DNA of 64,000 nucleotides from Hydrogenophaga sp. NFH-34 (GCF_021401345.1 NZ_JACBGE010000002.1:1-64000), one strand, 5' to 3'. Positions 9,066-19,278 are shown, counted from the stretch's first letter. Numbers and translations are program-made. The notes: generated from the sequence alone by a model not told the origin.

Positions 9066-9670
9066 CCGCCGCACCGGCCTTGCGGGACGACGCCCTGGCC
9101 GGCCTGCTCGGTCGGCGCTCGGTCTCGCCCAAACGGCTGGTCGCGCCCGGGCCGGATGCGGCCGCGCTCGAAGCCATGCTGCAGGCCGCCCTGCGTGCGC
9201 CCGACCACGGCGGCCTGCGGCCCTGGCGCGTGATCGAGTTCCCCGCGGCACTGCGCCCGGCGCTGGCCGACGCCTTCGAACAGGAAAAGCGCCGCCGCGA
9301 CCCGATGGCCCCCGCGGAGGACCTGCGGCGCGCCCGCGAGCACGCCATCCTGCCCCCCGTGCTGCTGGGTTTCGTGGTCGCGCCCCAGCCGCGCAGCGCG
9401 GTGCCGGTGCGCGAGCAGTGGCTGGGTGCCGGCGCGGCCCTGGGCAACCTGCTCAACGCCGCGCACCAGTTGGGGTTCGGCGCCATCGTGCTGTCGGGTG
9501 AACGCTGCCACGACCCCGTGCTGCTGCGCACGCTGGGCCTGCGCCACCACGAATACCTGGCCGGCTTCGTGAGCCTGGGCACGGTGCGCGAAGCGCCGCC
9601 GCCGGCCCGGCCCGCATCGCCCCGCAGCGTGTGGTCGTGCTGGTCGCCGGCAACGGCGGCCGAGCGCTGA
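9062..9670 (+). CDS. Nitroreductase-family FMN protein (YdjA-like)
   Basis: A 202-residue flavin oxidoreductase of the nitroreductase superfamily. RRSVSPKRL near the N-terminus and LRAPDHGGLRPWRVI are the FMN-binding blocks of the YdjA/TdcF-like branch, and QWLGAGAALGNLLNAAHQLGFG is the usual central helix. The substrate cannot be read from the sequence. It is coupled to fdsD by an ATGA overlap, so it is co-translated with the formate dehydrogenase operon. Whether it shares NADH made by formate oxidation or is only a passenger is unknown. The last 25 residues are a low-complexity Pro/Ala/Ser tail. Confidence 0.85.
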   Translation: MTAAPALRDDALAGLLGRRSVSPKRLVAPGPDAAALEAMLQAALRAPDHGGLRPWRVIEFPAALRPALADAFEQEKRRRDPMAPAEDLRRAREHAILPPVLLGFVVAPQPRSAVPVREQWLGAGAALGNLLNAAHQLGFGAIVLSGERCHDPVLLRTLGLRHHEYLAGFVSLGTVREAPPPARPASPRSVWSCWSPATAAER

Positions 9671-9686
9671 GCCCGCTGCCGTTGGC

Positions 9687-10586
9687 TCAACCGGGCCGGG
9701 CCGCCACCTCGCGCACCGCAGCCACCAGCGCACCCAGGGCGCCCTGCGCCGCGCCATCGCGCCCGGTGCGCCAGAGGCAGTGCGTGTCGTAAGGGGCCAG
9801 CGGCCGCTCCAACGGCACAAACACCACGCCCGGCAGGCCCGCCTGCTGCAGCGCCGCCGGCACCAGGCCCACGCCGAGGCCCTGCGCGATGACCGAGACC
9901 ACGCTCAGCCAGTGCCGCAGCTCGAAGCCCAGCGCGGGCTCGAACCCCGCGTCGGCACAGGCGGCGAGGATGCGGTCGTGGTAGTCGGGCGAAACGTCGC
10001 GCATCACGATCGCAAACGACGCGTCCTTCAAGGCAGCCAGCGGCAAACGCTGGTGGCCGGCCAGCGCATGGCCCGCCGGCAGGCAGGCCATGAAGGGCTG
10101 GCTGGAGACAAGGATCTGCGAAAAGCCCGCCGGCACGCGCGTGGTGTGCACGAAGCCCAGGTCCAGCCGGTCGTGCACCAGTTCCACCAGCTGTTCGCTG
10201 CTGCTGAGCTCTCGCAGCGCCAGCCGCAGCCGGGGGTGCGCCGCCGCAAAGTCGCGCAGCACCTGCGGCAGCCCCCGGTACAGCACCGTGCCGGCAAAAC
10301 CGATCTGCAACTGCCCTGCCAGCCCCTGCCCCACGTCGCGCGCCTCCCGCGCGGCCAGCGCCGCCTGCCCCAGCAGCGCTTGCGCGCGCGGCAGAAAAGC
10401 CCGGCCGGCGGCCGTGAGCGCCACGCCCCGGCTGTTTCGCTCGAACAGGCGCGCGCCCACGTCGGCTTCCAGCTGCTGGATGGCCATCGACAGCGGCGGT
10501 TGCGTCATCGCCAGACGCTGGGCCGCCCGGCTGAAGTGCAGCTCCTCGGCGAGCACGGTGAAACAGCGCAGGTGGCGGAATTCCAT
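9687..10586 (-). CDS. LysR-family transcriptional regulator
   Basis: A 299-residue LysR-type regulator. The N-terminal winged helix begins MEFRHLRCFTVLAEELHFSRAAQRL and includes TQPPLSMAIQQLE; the LysR substrate-binding domain follows from about residue 90. The ATG at 10586 gives the canonical N-terminus; an in-frame extension of 12 codons is possible but unlikely. It is divergent from gcdH with 110 bases between, the classic layout for a LysR activator and its target. Glutarate or lysine-degradation sensing is inferred from the neighbour only. Confidence 0.9.
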   Translation of the reverse strand: MEFRHLRCFTVLAEELHFSRAAQRLAMTQPPLSMAIQQLEADVGARLFERNSRGVALTAAGRAFLPRAQALLGQAALAAREARDVGQGLAGQLQIGFAGTVLYRGLPQVLRDFAAAHPRLRLALRELSSSEQLVELVHDRLDLGFVHTTRVPAGFSQILVSSQPFMACLPAGHALAGHQRLPLAALKDASFAIVMRDVSPDYHDRILAACADAGFEPALGFELRHWLSVVSVIAQGLGVGLVPAALQQAGLPGVVFVPLERPLAPYDTHCLWRTGRDGAAQGALGALVAAVREVAARPG

Positions 10587-10601
10587 GAATCTGATACACA
10601 T

Positions 10602-10611
10602 ATTGATCAAT
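10602..10611. promoter_or_regulatory. Perfect palindrome ATTGATCAAT between lysR and gcdH
   Basis: The 10-bp palindrome ATTGATCAAT lies 16 bases upstream of the LysR start and 86 bases upstream of the divergent gcdH. It sits within an AT-rich stretch that stands out from the surrounding high-GC sequence and fits a LysR operator (T-N11-A type) region. Function inferred. Confidence 0.4.
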
Positions 10612-10696
10612 CGGCAATCCATATTAGACAGCTATTCATGACGCCGCCACAATCTCGCCCAGCCCGAGACATTCCCGATTTCCAACGGAGACCCCC

Positions 10697-11896
<1,200 letters not shown>

Positions 11897-12020
11897 TCCG
11901 CGGCTCGCTCGCCCTGAAAAACGCGCTGACCTCGCACGACGGCGCGGCACTGACGGTGGCCTCGGCCGGACTTTCTGACCCGTCGGCTCAACGCGACTGA
12001 ATCGCCCATAGGAGCGCTCG

Positions 12021-12054
12021 GGCATGCGGAGTGGTCCGGCGGACCGCACATGCC
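12021..12054. terminator. Imperfect hairpin after gcdH
   Basis: GGCATG (12021-12026) pairs with CATGCC (12049-12054), with a nested GGTCC-GGC-GGACC stem (12033-12045). It lies about 125 bases after the gcdH stop and before the next gene. There is no U-tract, so it could be a weak terminator or a mRNA-protecting hairpin. Confidence 0.35.
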
Positions 12055-12106
12055 GGCGTGGTGAAATGGCGCGCCCCGTCCGCCGGACACCACCGCCTTT
12101 CGCCCG

Positions 12107-13378
12107 TTGCCGCCTTCCACCCTTGCCGACACCGCGCCCGCAGACGCCCCTCCGGGCAGCGTCTACAGCCACCCCGGTTTTCTGGCCTTCCTGATCGCCC
12201 GCGCGGTGGCGGTGTTCGCCACCCAGGTGCAGGCCGTGGTCGTGGCCTGGCAGGTGTACGACCTCACGCGCGACCCCATGGCGCTGGCCTACGTGGGGCT
12301 GGCCCAGTTCCTGCCCATGCTGTGCCTGTTGCTGCCGGCCGGTGACGTGATCGACCGCTGGCCGCGCAAGCCCATCCTGGCGATCAGTTGGGCGGTGGGG
12401 GCGGTGTGCAGCGGCGGGTTGTGGTGGCTGTCGGGGCACGGTGCGGCCGGGGTCTCGGGCATCTATGCCGTGTTGGTGCTCTACGGTTGCGCGCGGGCAT
12501 TTTCCGGGCCGGCACTGCAAAGCCTGCTGCCGCAGGTGGTGCCGCGCGCGCAGCTGGCGCAGGCGATCGCGGCCAACAGCATGCTGATGCGGGTGGCCGG
12601 CATCGGTGGGCCCCTGCTGGGTGGCGTGCTGTACGCGCTGGGCGGGGCCAGCCTGACCTATGCCGCCTGCCTCGCCAGCTTCTTGCTGGGCACGCTGCTG
12701 CTTGCGCGCGTGGCCGTCGCTCCGGTGGCCGCGGCCGCCCCAGCGACGGGCAGCCTGTGGACGCGTTTCGGTGCCGGCATCCGCTTCATCCGCTCGCGCC
12801 CCATCATCCTGGGCACGATTTCGCTGGACCTGTTCGCCGTGCTGCTGGGAGGCGTGGTCGCCCTGCTGCCGGTCTACGCGCAGGAGGTGCTGCACGTGGG
12901 GCCCGCCGGCCTGGGCGCATTGCGCAGCGCGATCGCACTGGGCGAGGTGGCCGCCGGGCTGTACCTGAGCCTGCGGCCGTTCAACCGCCGCGTCGGGCGC
13001 ACCATGTTCGTGGCCGTCGGCCTGTTCGGCGTGGCCAATCTGGTGTTTGCCCTGTCGCCCTGGTTCTGGCTGTCGTTCTCGGCGCTGGTGGTGGCCGGCA
13101 TGGCCGACATGGTCAGCGTCTACATCCGCAGCGCGCTGGTGCAGTTCGCCACGCCGGACGACATGCGCGGCCGCGTGCATTCGGTGAACATGCTGTTCAT
13201 TGGCTCGTCCAACGAACTGGGCGAATTCCGCGCCGGCACCAGCGCCGCCTGGCTGGGCGTGGTGCCGGCAGCGGTGGCCGGTGGGCTGTGCACGCTGGTG
13301 GTGGTGGGCGCCTGGGCCTGGGCGTTCCGGCCGCTGCGGCTGGTCGACCGCTTCGAAGAGGCGGAGCCCCGGCCCTGA
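12107..13378 (+). CDS. MFS exporter (EntS/DHA3-like)
   Basis: A 423-residue major-facilitator protein with about 12 hydrophobic segments. The N-terminal half contains ATQVQAVVVAWQVYDLTRDPMALAYVGL and GDVIDRWPRK, typical of the EntS/MFS_3 branch of proton-driven exporters. The C-terminal half has RPIILGTISLDLFAVL and MRGRVHSVN. A stop codon at 12062-12064 closes the frame upstream, and the first usable start is a TTG at 12107; no ATG or GTG occurs until inside the first helix. No clear ribosome-binding site precedes it. The exported compound is not indicated by the sequence. Confidence 0.82.
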   Translation: MPPSTLADTAPADAPPGSVYSHPGFLAFLIARAVAVFATQVQAVVVAWQVYDLTRDPMALAYVGLAQFLPMLCLLLPAGDVIDRWPRKPILAISWAVGAVCSGGLWWLSGHGAAGVSGIYAVLVLYGCARAFSGPALQSLLPQVVPRAQLAQAIAANSMLMRVAGIGGPLLGGVLYALGGASLTYAACLASFLLGTLLLARVAVAPVAAAAPATGSLWTRFGAGIRFIRSRPIILGTISLDLFAVLLGGVVALLPVYAQEVLHVGPAGLGALRSAIALGEVAAGLYLSLRPFNRRVGRTMFVAVGLFGVANLVFALSPWFWLSFSALVVAGMADMVSVYIRSALVQFATPDDMRGRVHSVNMLFIGSSNELGEFRAGTSAAWLGVVPAAVAGGLCTLVVVGAWAWAFRPLRLVDRFEEAEPRP

Positions 13379-13392
13379 GGGGATTGGGGTAT

Positions 13393-13416
13393 ATTAATGA
13401 CTGATTGGTCATTAAT
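13393..13416. promoter_or_regulatory. TetR operator: 9-bp perfect inverted repeat touching the start codon
   Basis: ATTAATGAC (13393-13401) and GTCATTAAT (13408-13416) are exact complements around a 6-bp spacer. The right arm ends on the base before the tetR ATG (13417). The A/T-rich left part can also serve as a -10 region. This is the usual form of an autoregulatory TetR/AcrR operator, and binding would block transcription of the whole tetR-MFP-RND operon. Confidence 0.75.
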
Positions 13417-14085
13417 ATGCCTACACTCCCGTCCCCCTCCGCCCGTCAGCGCCGCAAGGAAGCCCGCCCGGGCGAACTGCTGGACGCCGCGCTGGCGCTG
13501 TTTGTCGAAAAAGGCTTTGCGGCCACCCGCGTCGAAGAAGTCGCCGCGCGGGCCGGGGTGTCCAAAGGCACGCTGTTTCTCTACTTCCCCAGCAAGGAAG
13601 ACCTGTTCAAGGCCGTGGTGCGCGAAACCATCGCCGGCCGGCTGGACGAATGGAACCAGGAACTCGACGCGTTCGAAGGCAGCAGCGCCGAGCTGCTGCG
13701 CTACGGCCTGCATTCGTGGTGGGAGCGCATCGGCATGACGCCGGCCTCGGGCATCACCAAGCTGATCATGAGCGAGGCGCGCAACTTCCCGGAAATCGCC
13801 GCCTTCTATGAACAAGAGGTCATCGAGCCCGGCGACCACCTGCTGCGCCGCGTGCTGCAGCATGGCATGGACAGCGGCGAGTTCCGACCGCTGAACCTGG
13901 AGCTCGCGGTCTACAGCCTGATCGCGCCCATGATCTTCCTGCTGATGTGGAAGCACTCCATGGCCGTGTGCCTCCCGGCCGACAAACAGTTTGACCCCAA
14001 AGCTTTCCTGGACAGCCAGATCGACCTGCTGCTGCGCGGCATGCTCGCCACCCCGGACACCCCCACCGAACGCACCGCCCCATGA
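13417..14085 (+). CDS. TetR/AcrR-family repressor of the RND efflux operon
   Basis: A 222-residue regulator. The TetR helix-turn-helix lies at about residues 20-65 ([23 protein letters not shown], then [18 protein letters not shown]), and the C-terminal ligand domain belongs to the group found beside RND pumps. The ATG at 13417 lies directly after the operator; a TTG 12 bases earlier falls inside the operator and is less likely. The stop overlaps the next gene start by 4 bp, so repressor and pump are co-expressed. It probably represses its own operon until an effector binds. Confidence 0.92.
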   Translation: MPTLPSPSARQRRKEARPGELLDAALALFVEKGFAATRVEEVAARAGVSKGTLFLYFPSKEDLFKAVVRETIAGRLDEWNQELDAFEGSSAELLRYGLHSWWERIGMTPASGITKLIMSEARNFPEIAAFYEQEVIEPGDHLLRRVLQHGMDSGEFRPLNLELAVYSLIAPMIFLLMWKHSMAVCLPADKQFDPKAFLDSQIDLLLRGMLATPDTPTERTAP

Positions 14086-15254
14086 CGCACCCTCCCTCCC
14101 GATACCCCCGCTGGTTCAAATGGGCCCTGCTGGCGCTGCTGGTGGCCGCCATCGCCGTCGGCGTGGCCCGCGCACTGCAAAAGCGCGCCACGCAGCGCGA
14201 ATCGGCGCAGGCCGCAGCCGCCACGCTCCAGCAGCCGCCCACCTACGAACTGGCCGCTGGCGACACCGTGGCCGTGCAGACGCTGGACCTGGTGCAGGCG
14301 GTGAACGTGTCCGGCGCCCTCAAGGCGATGCAAACCGCAGCCATCAAGGCGCGGGTCGCCGGCGAGGTGCAAGGCCTGACCAAGCGCGAAGGTGAAGCGG
14401 TGCGCGCGGGCGAGGTGCTGGCGCGCATCGACAGCACCGAAGCCCAGGCGCGCGTGCGCCAGGCGCTGGAGCAGGCGCGCTCGGCCGAAGCACAGGTCGC
14501 CATCGCCCGCCGCAACCTCGACAACAACCAGGCCCTGGTCAAACAGGGCTTCATCTCGGCGACCGCGCTCGACACCACCACCGCCAACCTGAACGCCGCC
14601 GAAGCCAGCCACCGCGCCGCGCTCGCGGCGCTGGACATCGCGCGCAAGGGGCTGGACGACACCTCGCTGCGCTCGCCGCTGACCGGCCAGATCGCCGCAC
14701 GGCTGGTGCAGAACGGCGAACGCGTGGGGGTCGACGCCCGCGTGCTGGAAGTCGTGGACCTCTCCGCCTTCGAGGTGGAAGCCGCGCTGGCCCCCGCCGA
14801 CGCCGCCGCGGTGCAGGCCGGGCAGCCGGCGCGCCTGACCGTGGAAGGCCTGGCACAGCCGGTGCCGGCCACCGTGACCCGCATCAACCCCAGCGTGCAG
14901 GCAGGCAGCCGCAGCGTGCTGGTCTACCTGCACGTGCCGGCCGTGGCCGGCATGCGCCAGGGCCTGTTCGTGCAAGGCCAGATCGAAACCCTGAAACTGC
15001 ACGCCGCCGCACTGCCGCTGTCCACCGTCCGCAACGACCAGCCCACCCCGTACGTGCAGGCGCTGCGGCAAGCCGGCGAAAAGCAGCAGGTGGTGCACGT
15101 GCCCGTGCGGCTGGAGCGCCAGGCCAGCCTGGACGGCGAGCCCATGCTGGTGGTGCAGGACCAGCCCGGCCTCCAGGTCGGTGATCAGGTGCTGCGCGCC
15201 GGGGTGGGCGCCATCCGGAACGGCGTCACCGTGCGCCTGGGTACCCCCCGCTGA
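14082..15254 (+). CDS. RND efflux periplasmic adaptor (membrane fusion protein)
   Basis: A 390-residue HlyD/AcrA-type adaptor. A single N-terminal hydrophobic segment ([18 protein letters not shown]) anchors or exports it. [21 protein letters not shown] opens the lipoyl half-motif, a coiled-coil hairpin spans about 110-190, and the second lipoyl and beta-barrel parts follow ([24 protein letters not shown]). It links the inner-membrane pump to an outer-membrane channel. The ATGA overlap with tetR and the 15-bp gap to the pump gene mark an operon. No outer-membrane channel is in the operon; the TolC-family gene at 19685 is a possible partner. Confidence 0.93.
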   Translation: MTHPPSRYPRWFKWALLALLVAAIAVGVARALQKRATQRESAQAAAATLQQPPTYELAAGDTVAVQTLDLVQAVNVSGALKAMQTAAIKARVAGEVQGLTKREGEAVRAGEVLARIDSTEAQARVRQALEQARSAEAQVAIARRNLDNNQALVKQGFISATALDTTTANLNAAEASHRAALAALDIARKGLDDTSLRSPLTGQIAARLVQNGERVGVDARVLEVVDLSAFEVEAALAPADAAAVQAGQPARLTVEGLAQPVPATVTRINPSVQAGSRSVLVYLHVPAVAGMRQGLFVQGQIETLKLHAAALPLSTVRNDQPTPYVQALRQAGEKQQVVHVPVRLERQASLDGEPMLVVQDQPGLQVGDQVLRAGVGAIRNGVTVRLGTPR

Positions 15255-15269
15255 CCGCCGCGCCGCACC

Positions 15270-18200
15270 ATGTGGTTCACCCGCGTCTCCCTGCGCAATC
15301 CGGTCTTCGCGACCATGGTCATGCTGGCCTTCGTGGTGCTCGGGCTGTTCGCCCTGCAGCGCCTGAAGGTGGACCAGTTCCCCAACATCGACTTCCCGGT
15401 CGTGGTGGTCACCACCGAATACCCGGGCGCCTCGCCCGAGATCATCGAATCCGAGGTAACCAAGAAGGTCGAAGAATCGGTCAACACCATCGCCGGCATC
15501 AACAGCCTGAGCTCGCGCAGCTACGAGGGGCAGTCGGTGGTGATCATCGAGTTCCAGCTCCACATCGACGGGCGCAAGGCCGCCGAGGACGTGCGCGAAA
15601 AGATCGCCATCCTCAAGCCCACGCTGCGCGACGAGGTGAAAGAGCCCCGGGTGCTGCGCTTCGACCCGGCGGCGCGTGCCATCTGGTCGGTGGCGGTGGT
15701 GCCGGATATGGCCCCCACGCTCCCCGCTGCGCAGGGTTCGCTGCCCCCCGAGGGGGCTACCCCCGGCTTGGGGCGGCCCGGCGCCGGGGGTGATGCGGCC
15801 CCCACGCCTGCGGCGCTGACCACCTGGGCCGAGCAGACGCTCAAGAAGCGGCTGGAGAATGTGCGTGGCGTCGGTTCGGTGACCCTGGTCGGCGGCACGA
15901 GCCGGGCGATCAACATCGACCTCGACCCGGCCGCCATGGAGGCGCTGGGTGTGACGACCGACCAGGTGGTCGCCGCCGTGCGCAGCGAGAACCAGGACCT
16001 GCCCGTGGGCACGCTGCAGTCGGCCGAGCGCGAGCGCGTCGTGCAGGTGCTGGCGCGCCAGCAGCAGCCGCAGGACTTCGCGCAGATCATCGTCGCGCGG
16101 CGCGGCGGCAGCCCGGTGCGCCTGGGCCAACTGGCCCGGATCAGCGACGCCACCGAAGAGGTCGACAGCCTGGCGCTCTACAACGGCCAGCGCACGCTGC
16201 TGTTGCAGGTGCAGAAGGCGCAGGACGAAAACACCATCGCGGTGGTCGACGGCCTCAACGCCGTGCTCGCCCAGATGCAGGCCGAGCTGCCACCCGGCGT
16301 GCGGCTCGAACCCATCGGCGACGGTTCGCGCTCGATCCGCGTGTCGGTCAACAACGTCCGCCAGACCCTGATCGAAGGCGCCATCCTCACGGTGCTGATC
16401 GTCTTCCTGTTCCTCAACAGCTGGCGCTCCACGGTCATCACCGGGCTGACGCTGCCCATTGCGCTGGTCGGCACGTTCTTCTTCATGAACCTGTTCGGCT
16501 TCAGCATCAACATGATCACGCTGATGGCGCTGACGCTGTCGGTGGGGCTGCTGATCGACGACGCCATCGTGGTGCGCGAAAACATCGTGCGCCACGTGCA
16601 GATGGGCAAGACACCGCACGACGCGGCCATGGACGGCACGCAGGAGATCGGCCTGGCGGTGCTGGCGACCACGCTGTCCATCGTGGCGGTGTTCCTGCCC
16701 ATCGGCTTCATGGGCGGCATCATCGGCAAGTTCTTCCACGAGTTCGGCATCACCATGGTGGCGGCCGTGCTGATCTCGATGTTCGTGAGCTTCACGCTCG
16801 ACCCCATGCTCTCCAGCGTCTGGCACGACCCGGCCATCGAACACCACGGCCAGCCGGGCGGTGCGCGCCGCAGCCTCTACGACCGCAGCATCGGCCGCGT
16901 CACGGCCTGGTTCGACCGCGTGCAGGACGACCTGACCGAAACCTACCAGGGCGCGCTGCGCTGGTCGCTGCGCCACCAGCTCGCGACCCTGGCACTGGCG
17001 GCCGCCACGTTGGTGGGCAGCCTGTTCATGCTGCCGCTGCTGGGCACCGAATTCGTGCCCAAGGCCGACTTCTCGGAGGCCAGCATCAGTTTCCACACCC
17101 CGGTGGGTTCGTCGCTCGAAGCCACCGAGGCCAAGGCGCGCGAGGTGGAGGCGCTGCTGCGCGAATTCCCCGAAGTGCGCTACACGCTGACCACCATCAA
17201 CACCGGCAACGCGCAGGGCAAGATGTACGCCAGCACCTATGTGCGCCTGGTCGACCGACAGCAGCGCCAGCTCAATGTGGACGCCATGGCGGCCAGGCTG
17301 CGCGAACGCCTGCGCAGCGTGCCGGGCGTGACCGTCACCCACGCCGGCCTGCTCGACCCGGTCGGCGGCGGCAAGCAGGTCGAATTTTCGATCCAGGGCG
17401 ACGATCTGGACGAGCTCCAGCGCCTGTCGAGCCTGGTGCTGGAGCGCATCCGCACCATCCCCGGTCTGGTCGACCTCGATGCCAGCCTCAAGCCCGACAA
17501 GCCCACGGTCGACGTGGTGCTTCGGCGCGACCTGGCCTCCGACGCCGGGCTCAACAACGCCGCGCTGGCCGCCAGCCTGCGCACCCTGGTCGCCGGCCAG
17601 ACCGTGGGCAACTGGCGCGCGCAGGACGGCGAAAGCTACGACGTGAACGTGCGCCTGGCCGCCACCCAGCGCGAGCGCACCAGCGATCTGGCCAGCCTGC
17701 CGCTGGTCGTGGGCAGCAACACCGACGGCTCGGCCCGCGTGGTGCGGCTGGCCCAGGTGGCCGACGTGATCGAGGGCACCGGCCCTAACCAGATCAACCG
17801 CCGCAACCTCAACCGCGAGGTCAGCATCAGCGCCAACGCCTACGGCCGCTCGGCCGGCGAAGTGTCGGCCGAGATCCGGCAGGTGCTCGACGGCATCGCC
17901 CTGCCCCCCGGCTACCGCACGGAATTCAGCGGTTCCACCAAGAACATGCAGGAGAGCTTCGGCTACGCCGTCTCGGCGCTGGCCATGGCCATCATCTTCA
18001 TCTACATGATCCTGGCGAGCCAGTTCAAGAGCTTCGTACAGCCGCTGGCGCTCATGAGTTCGCTGCCGCTGACGCTGATCGGCGTGGTGCTGGCCCTGCT
18101 GATGTTCGGCTCCACCATGAGCATGTTCTCGGTCATCGGCATCGTGCTGCTCATGGGCCTGGTGACCAAAAACGCCATCCTGCTGGTGGATTTCGCCATC

Positions 18201-18542
18201 CGCGCGCGCCAGGGCCTGGACGGACAGCCGCCGATGGACCGTGAAAGCGCCCTGCTGCTGGCCGCCAAGGTGCGGCTGCGCCCCATCCTCATGACCACGC
18301 TGGCCATGGTCTTCGGCATGGTGCCGCTGGCTTTCGCGCTGTCCGAGGGCTCGGAACAGCGCGCGCCCATGGGCCAGGCGGTGATCGGTGGGGTCATCAC
18401 CTCGTCGCTGCTCACGCTGGTGGTGGTGCCGGTGGTCTACGGCTACCTCGACGACCTGGCCGGCTGGCTGCGCCGCCGCCTGCGGCCGGCCGGTGCGCCA
18501 CAACCCCGTTTGTCACAAGGCTTTGAGGAGCCCGGCCGCTAA
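15270..18542 (+). CDS. RND efflux permease (AcrB/MexB superfamily, HAE1-like)
   Basis: A 1090-residue inner-membrane proton-driven pump subunit. It begins MWFTRVSLRNPVFATMVMLAFVVLG, has two large periplasmic loops, the TM4 region GLLIDDAIVVRENI with the proton-relay aspartates, and a C-terminal TM block with LMGLVTKNAILLVDFA. The length and the repeat of two homologous halves fit the family. Oddity: residues about 147-184 are a Pro/Gly/Ala-rich insertion in the first periplasmic loop, encoded by a palindromic genomic repeat (15716-15800) in frame. Substrates are unknown. Confidence 0.93.
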   Translation: MWFTRVSLRNPVFATMVMLAFVVLGLFALQRLKVDQFPNIDFPVVVVTTEYPGASPEIIESEVTKKVEESVNTIAGINSLSSRSYEGQSVVIIEFQLHIDGRKAAEDVREKIAILKPTLRDEVKEPRVLRFDPAARAIWSVAVVPDMAPTLPAAQGSLPPEGATPGLGRPGAGGDAAPTPAALTTWAEQTLKKRLENVRGVGSVTLVGGTSRAINIDLDPAAMEALGVTTDQVVAAVRSENQDLPVGTLQSAERERVVQVLARQQQPQDFAQIIVARRGGSPVRLGQLARISDATEEVDSLALYNGQRTLLLQVQKAQDENTIAVVDGLNAVLAQMQAELPPGVRLEPIGDGSRSIRVSVNNVRQTLIEGAILTVLIVFLFLNSWRSTVITGLTLPIALVGTFFFMNLFGFSINMITLMALTLSVGLLIDDAIVVRENIVRHVQMGKTPHDAAMDGTQEIGLAVLATTLSIVAVFLPIGFMGGIIGKFFHEFGITMVAAVLISMFVSFTLDPMLSSVWHDPAIEHHGQPGGARRSLYDRSIGRVTAWFDRVQDDLTETYQGALRWSLRHQLATLALAAATLVGSLFMLPLLGTEFVPKADFSEASISFHTPVGSSLEATEAKAREVEALLREFPEVRYTLTTINTGNAQGKMYASTYVRLVDRQQRQLNVDAMAARLRERLRSVPGVTVTHAGLLDPVGGGKQVEFSIQGDDLDELQRLSSLVLERIRTIPGLVDLDASLKPDKPTVDVVLRRDLASDAGLNNAALAASLRTLVAGQTVGNWRAQDGESYDVNVRLAATQRERTSDLASLPLVVGSNTDGSARVVRLAQVADVIEGTGPNQINRRNLNREVSISANAYGRSAGEVSAEIRQVLDGIALPPGYRTEFSGSTKNMQESFGYAVSALAMAIIFIYMILASQFKSFVQPLALMSSLPLTLIGVVLALLMFGSTMSMFSVIGIVLLMGLVTKNAILLVDFAIRARQGLDGQPPMDRESALLLAAKVRLRPILMTTLAMVFGMVPLAFALSEGSEQRAPMGQAVIGGVITSSLLTLVVVPVVYGYLDDLAGWLRRRLRPAGAPQPRLSQGFEEPGR
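15716..15800. repeat. REP-like G/C palindromic element inside the RND pump gene
   Basis: A run of complementary blocks (CCCCCCGAGGGGG at 15744-15756, then CCCCGGCTTGGGG and GCCCGGCGCCGGGG) occupies the gene between VVPD and TTWAEQTLKKRLE. The blocks resemble the palindromic G/C repeats common between genes in Comamonadaceae. It keeps the frame open. Confidence 0.6.
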
Positions 18543-18582
18543 AATGGCTGAGCATCGCATAATATACCCACCGGAGTATCAA

Positions 18583-19278
18583 ATGACTTCTTCGTCCTCC
18601 CTGAGCCTGGACCACGCTCGCTTCAACATGATCGAACAGCAGATCCGCCCCTGGGATGTGCTGGACCCGGTGGTGCTGGCGCTGCTGGACCGCGTCCGGC
18701 GCGACCAGTTCGTGCCCGCCGGGCACCAGGCCCTGGCCTATGTCGACATGGAACTGCCCCTGGGCAGCCCCGCTGTCGACGGCGAGGTGATGCTGGCGCC
18801 GCGCGTCGAAGCCCGCCTGCTGCAGGACCTGGCGATCAAACCCACCGACAAGGTGCTGGAAATCGGCACCGGCAGCGGCTACCAGGCCGCCCTGCTGGCC
18901 AGCCTGGCCCAGCGCGTGGTGTCGCTGGAAATCAACGAGACCCTGGCCGCTGCGGCACGCACCCGCCTGCAACAGGCCGGCATCGGCAACGCCGAAGTGC
19001 GTGCGGCCGACGCCGCTGCCAGCGGTTTTGCCGCCTGTGCCACCGAAGCCCCGTGGGACGCGATCCTGCTCAGCGGTTCGGTCGCCGAGGTGCCCGCCGC
19101 CCTGCTGTCGCTGCTCGCCCCGGGCGGCCGCCTGGCGGCCGTGGTCGGCCAGGAGCCGATGATGCGCGCCACCTTCATCACCCGCACCGGTGACGCCAGC
19201 TTCGTGACCGCCCAGCCCTGGGACACCATCGCTCCCCGCCTGCGGAACTTCCCCGAACCCTCCCGGTTCAGCTTCTGA
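18583..19278 (+). CDS. PCMT-family methyltransferase (protein-L-isoaspartate O-methyltransferase-like)
   Basis: A 231-residue SAM-dependent methyltransferase. Motif I is VLEIGTGSGYQAALLASLA (about 87-105), preceded by the PCMT-like segment ELPLGSPAVDGEVMLAPRVEARLLQDL. True Pcm enzymes repair isoaspartyl residues in damaged proteins. This paralogous group regularly precedes rhodanese and TolC genes in betaproteobacteria, so its real substrate may differ. The ATG at 18583 has GGAG six bases upstream and begins a new unit just after the RND operon. The next gene starts 2 bases after its stop. Confidence 0.85.
   Translation: MTSSSSLSLDHARFNMIEQQIRPWDVLDPVVLALLDRVRRDQFVPAGHQALAYVDMELPLGSPAVDGEVMLAPRVEARLLQDLAIKPTDKVLEIGTGSGYQAALLASLAQRVVSLEINETLAAAARTRLQQAGIGNAEVRAADAAASGFAACATEAPWDAILLSGSVAEVPAALLSLLAPGGRLAAVVGQEPMMRATFITRTGDASFVTAQPWDTIAPRLRNFPEPSRFSF

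Noticed and set aside
13911..18503. A 1530-codon open frame on the minus strand
   Set aside because: It is the antisense shadow of the MFP and RND genes. It is His/Gln/Ala-rich without domains, a common artefact of high-GC codon bias.
18539..18562. TAAAAT/CATAAT promoter for the PCMT-like gene
   Set aside because: -10-like hexamers are present but no -35 box lies at 16-18 bases, so I did not annotate a promoter.
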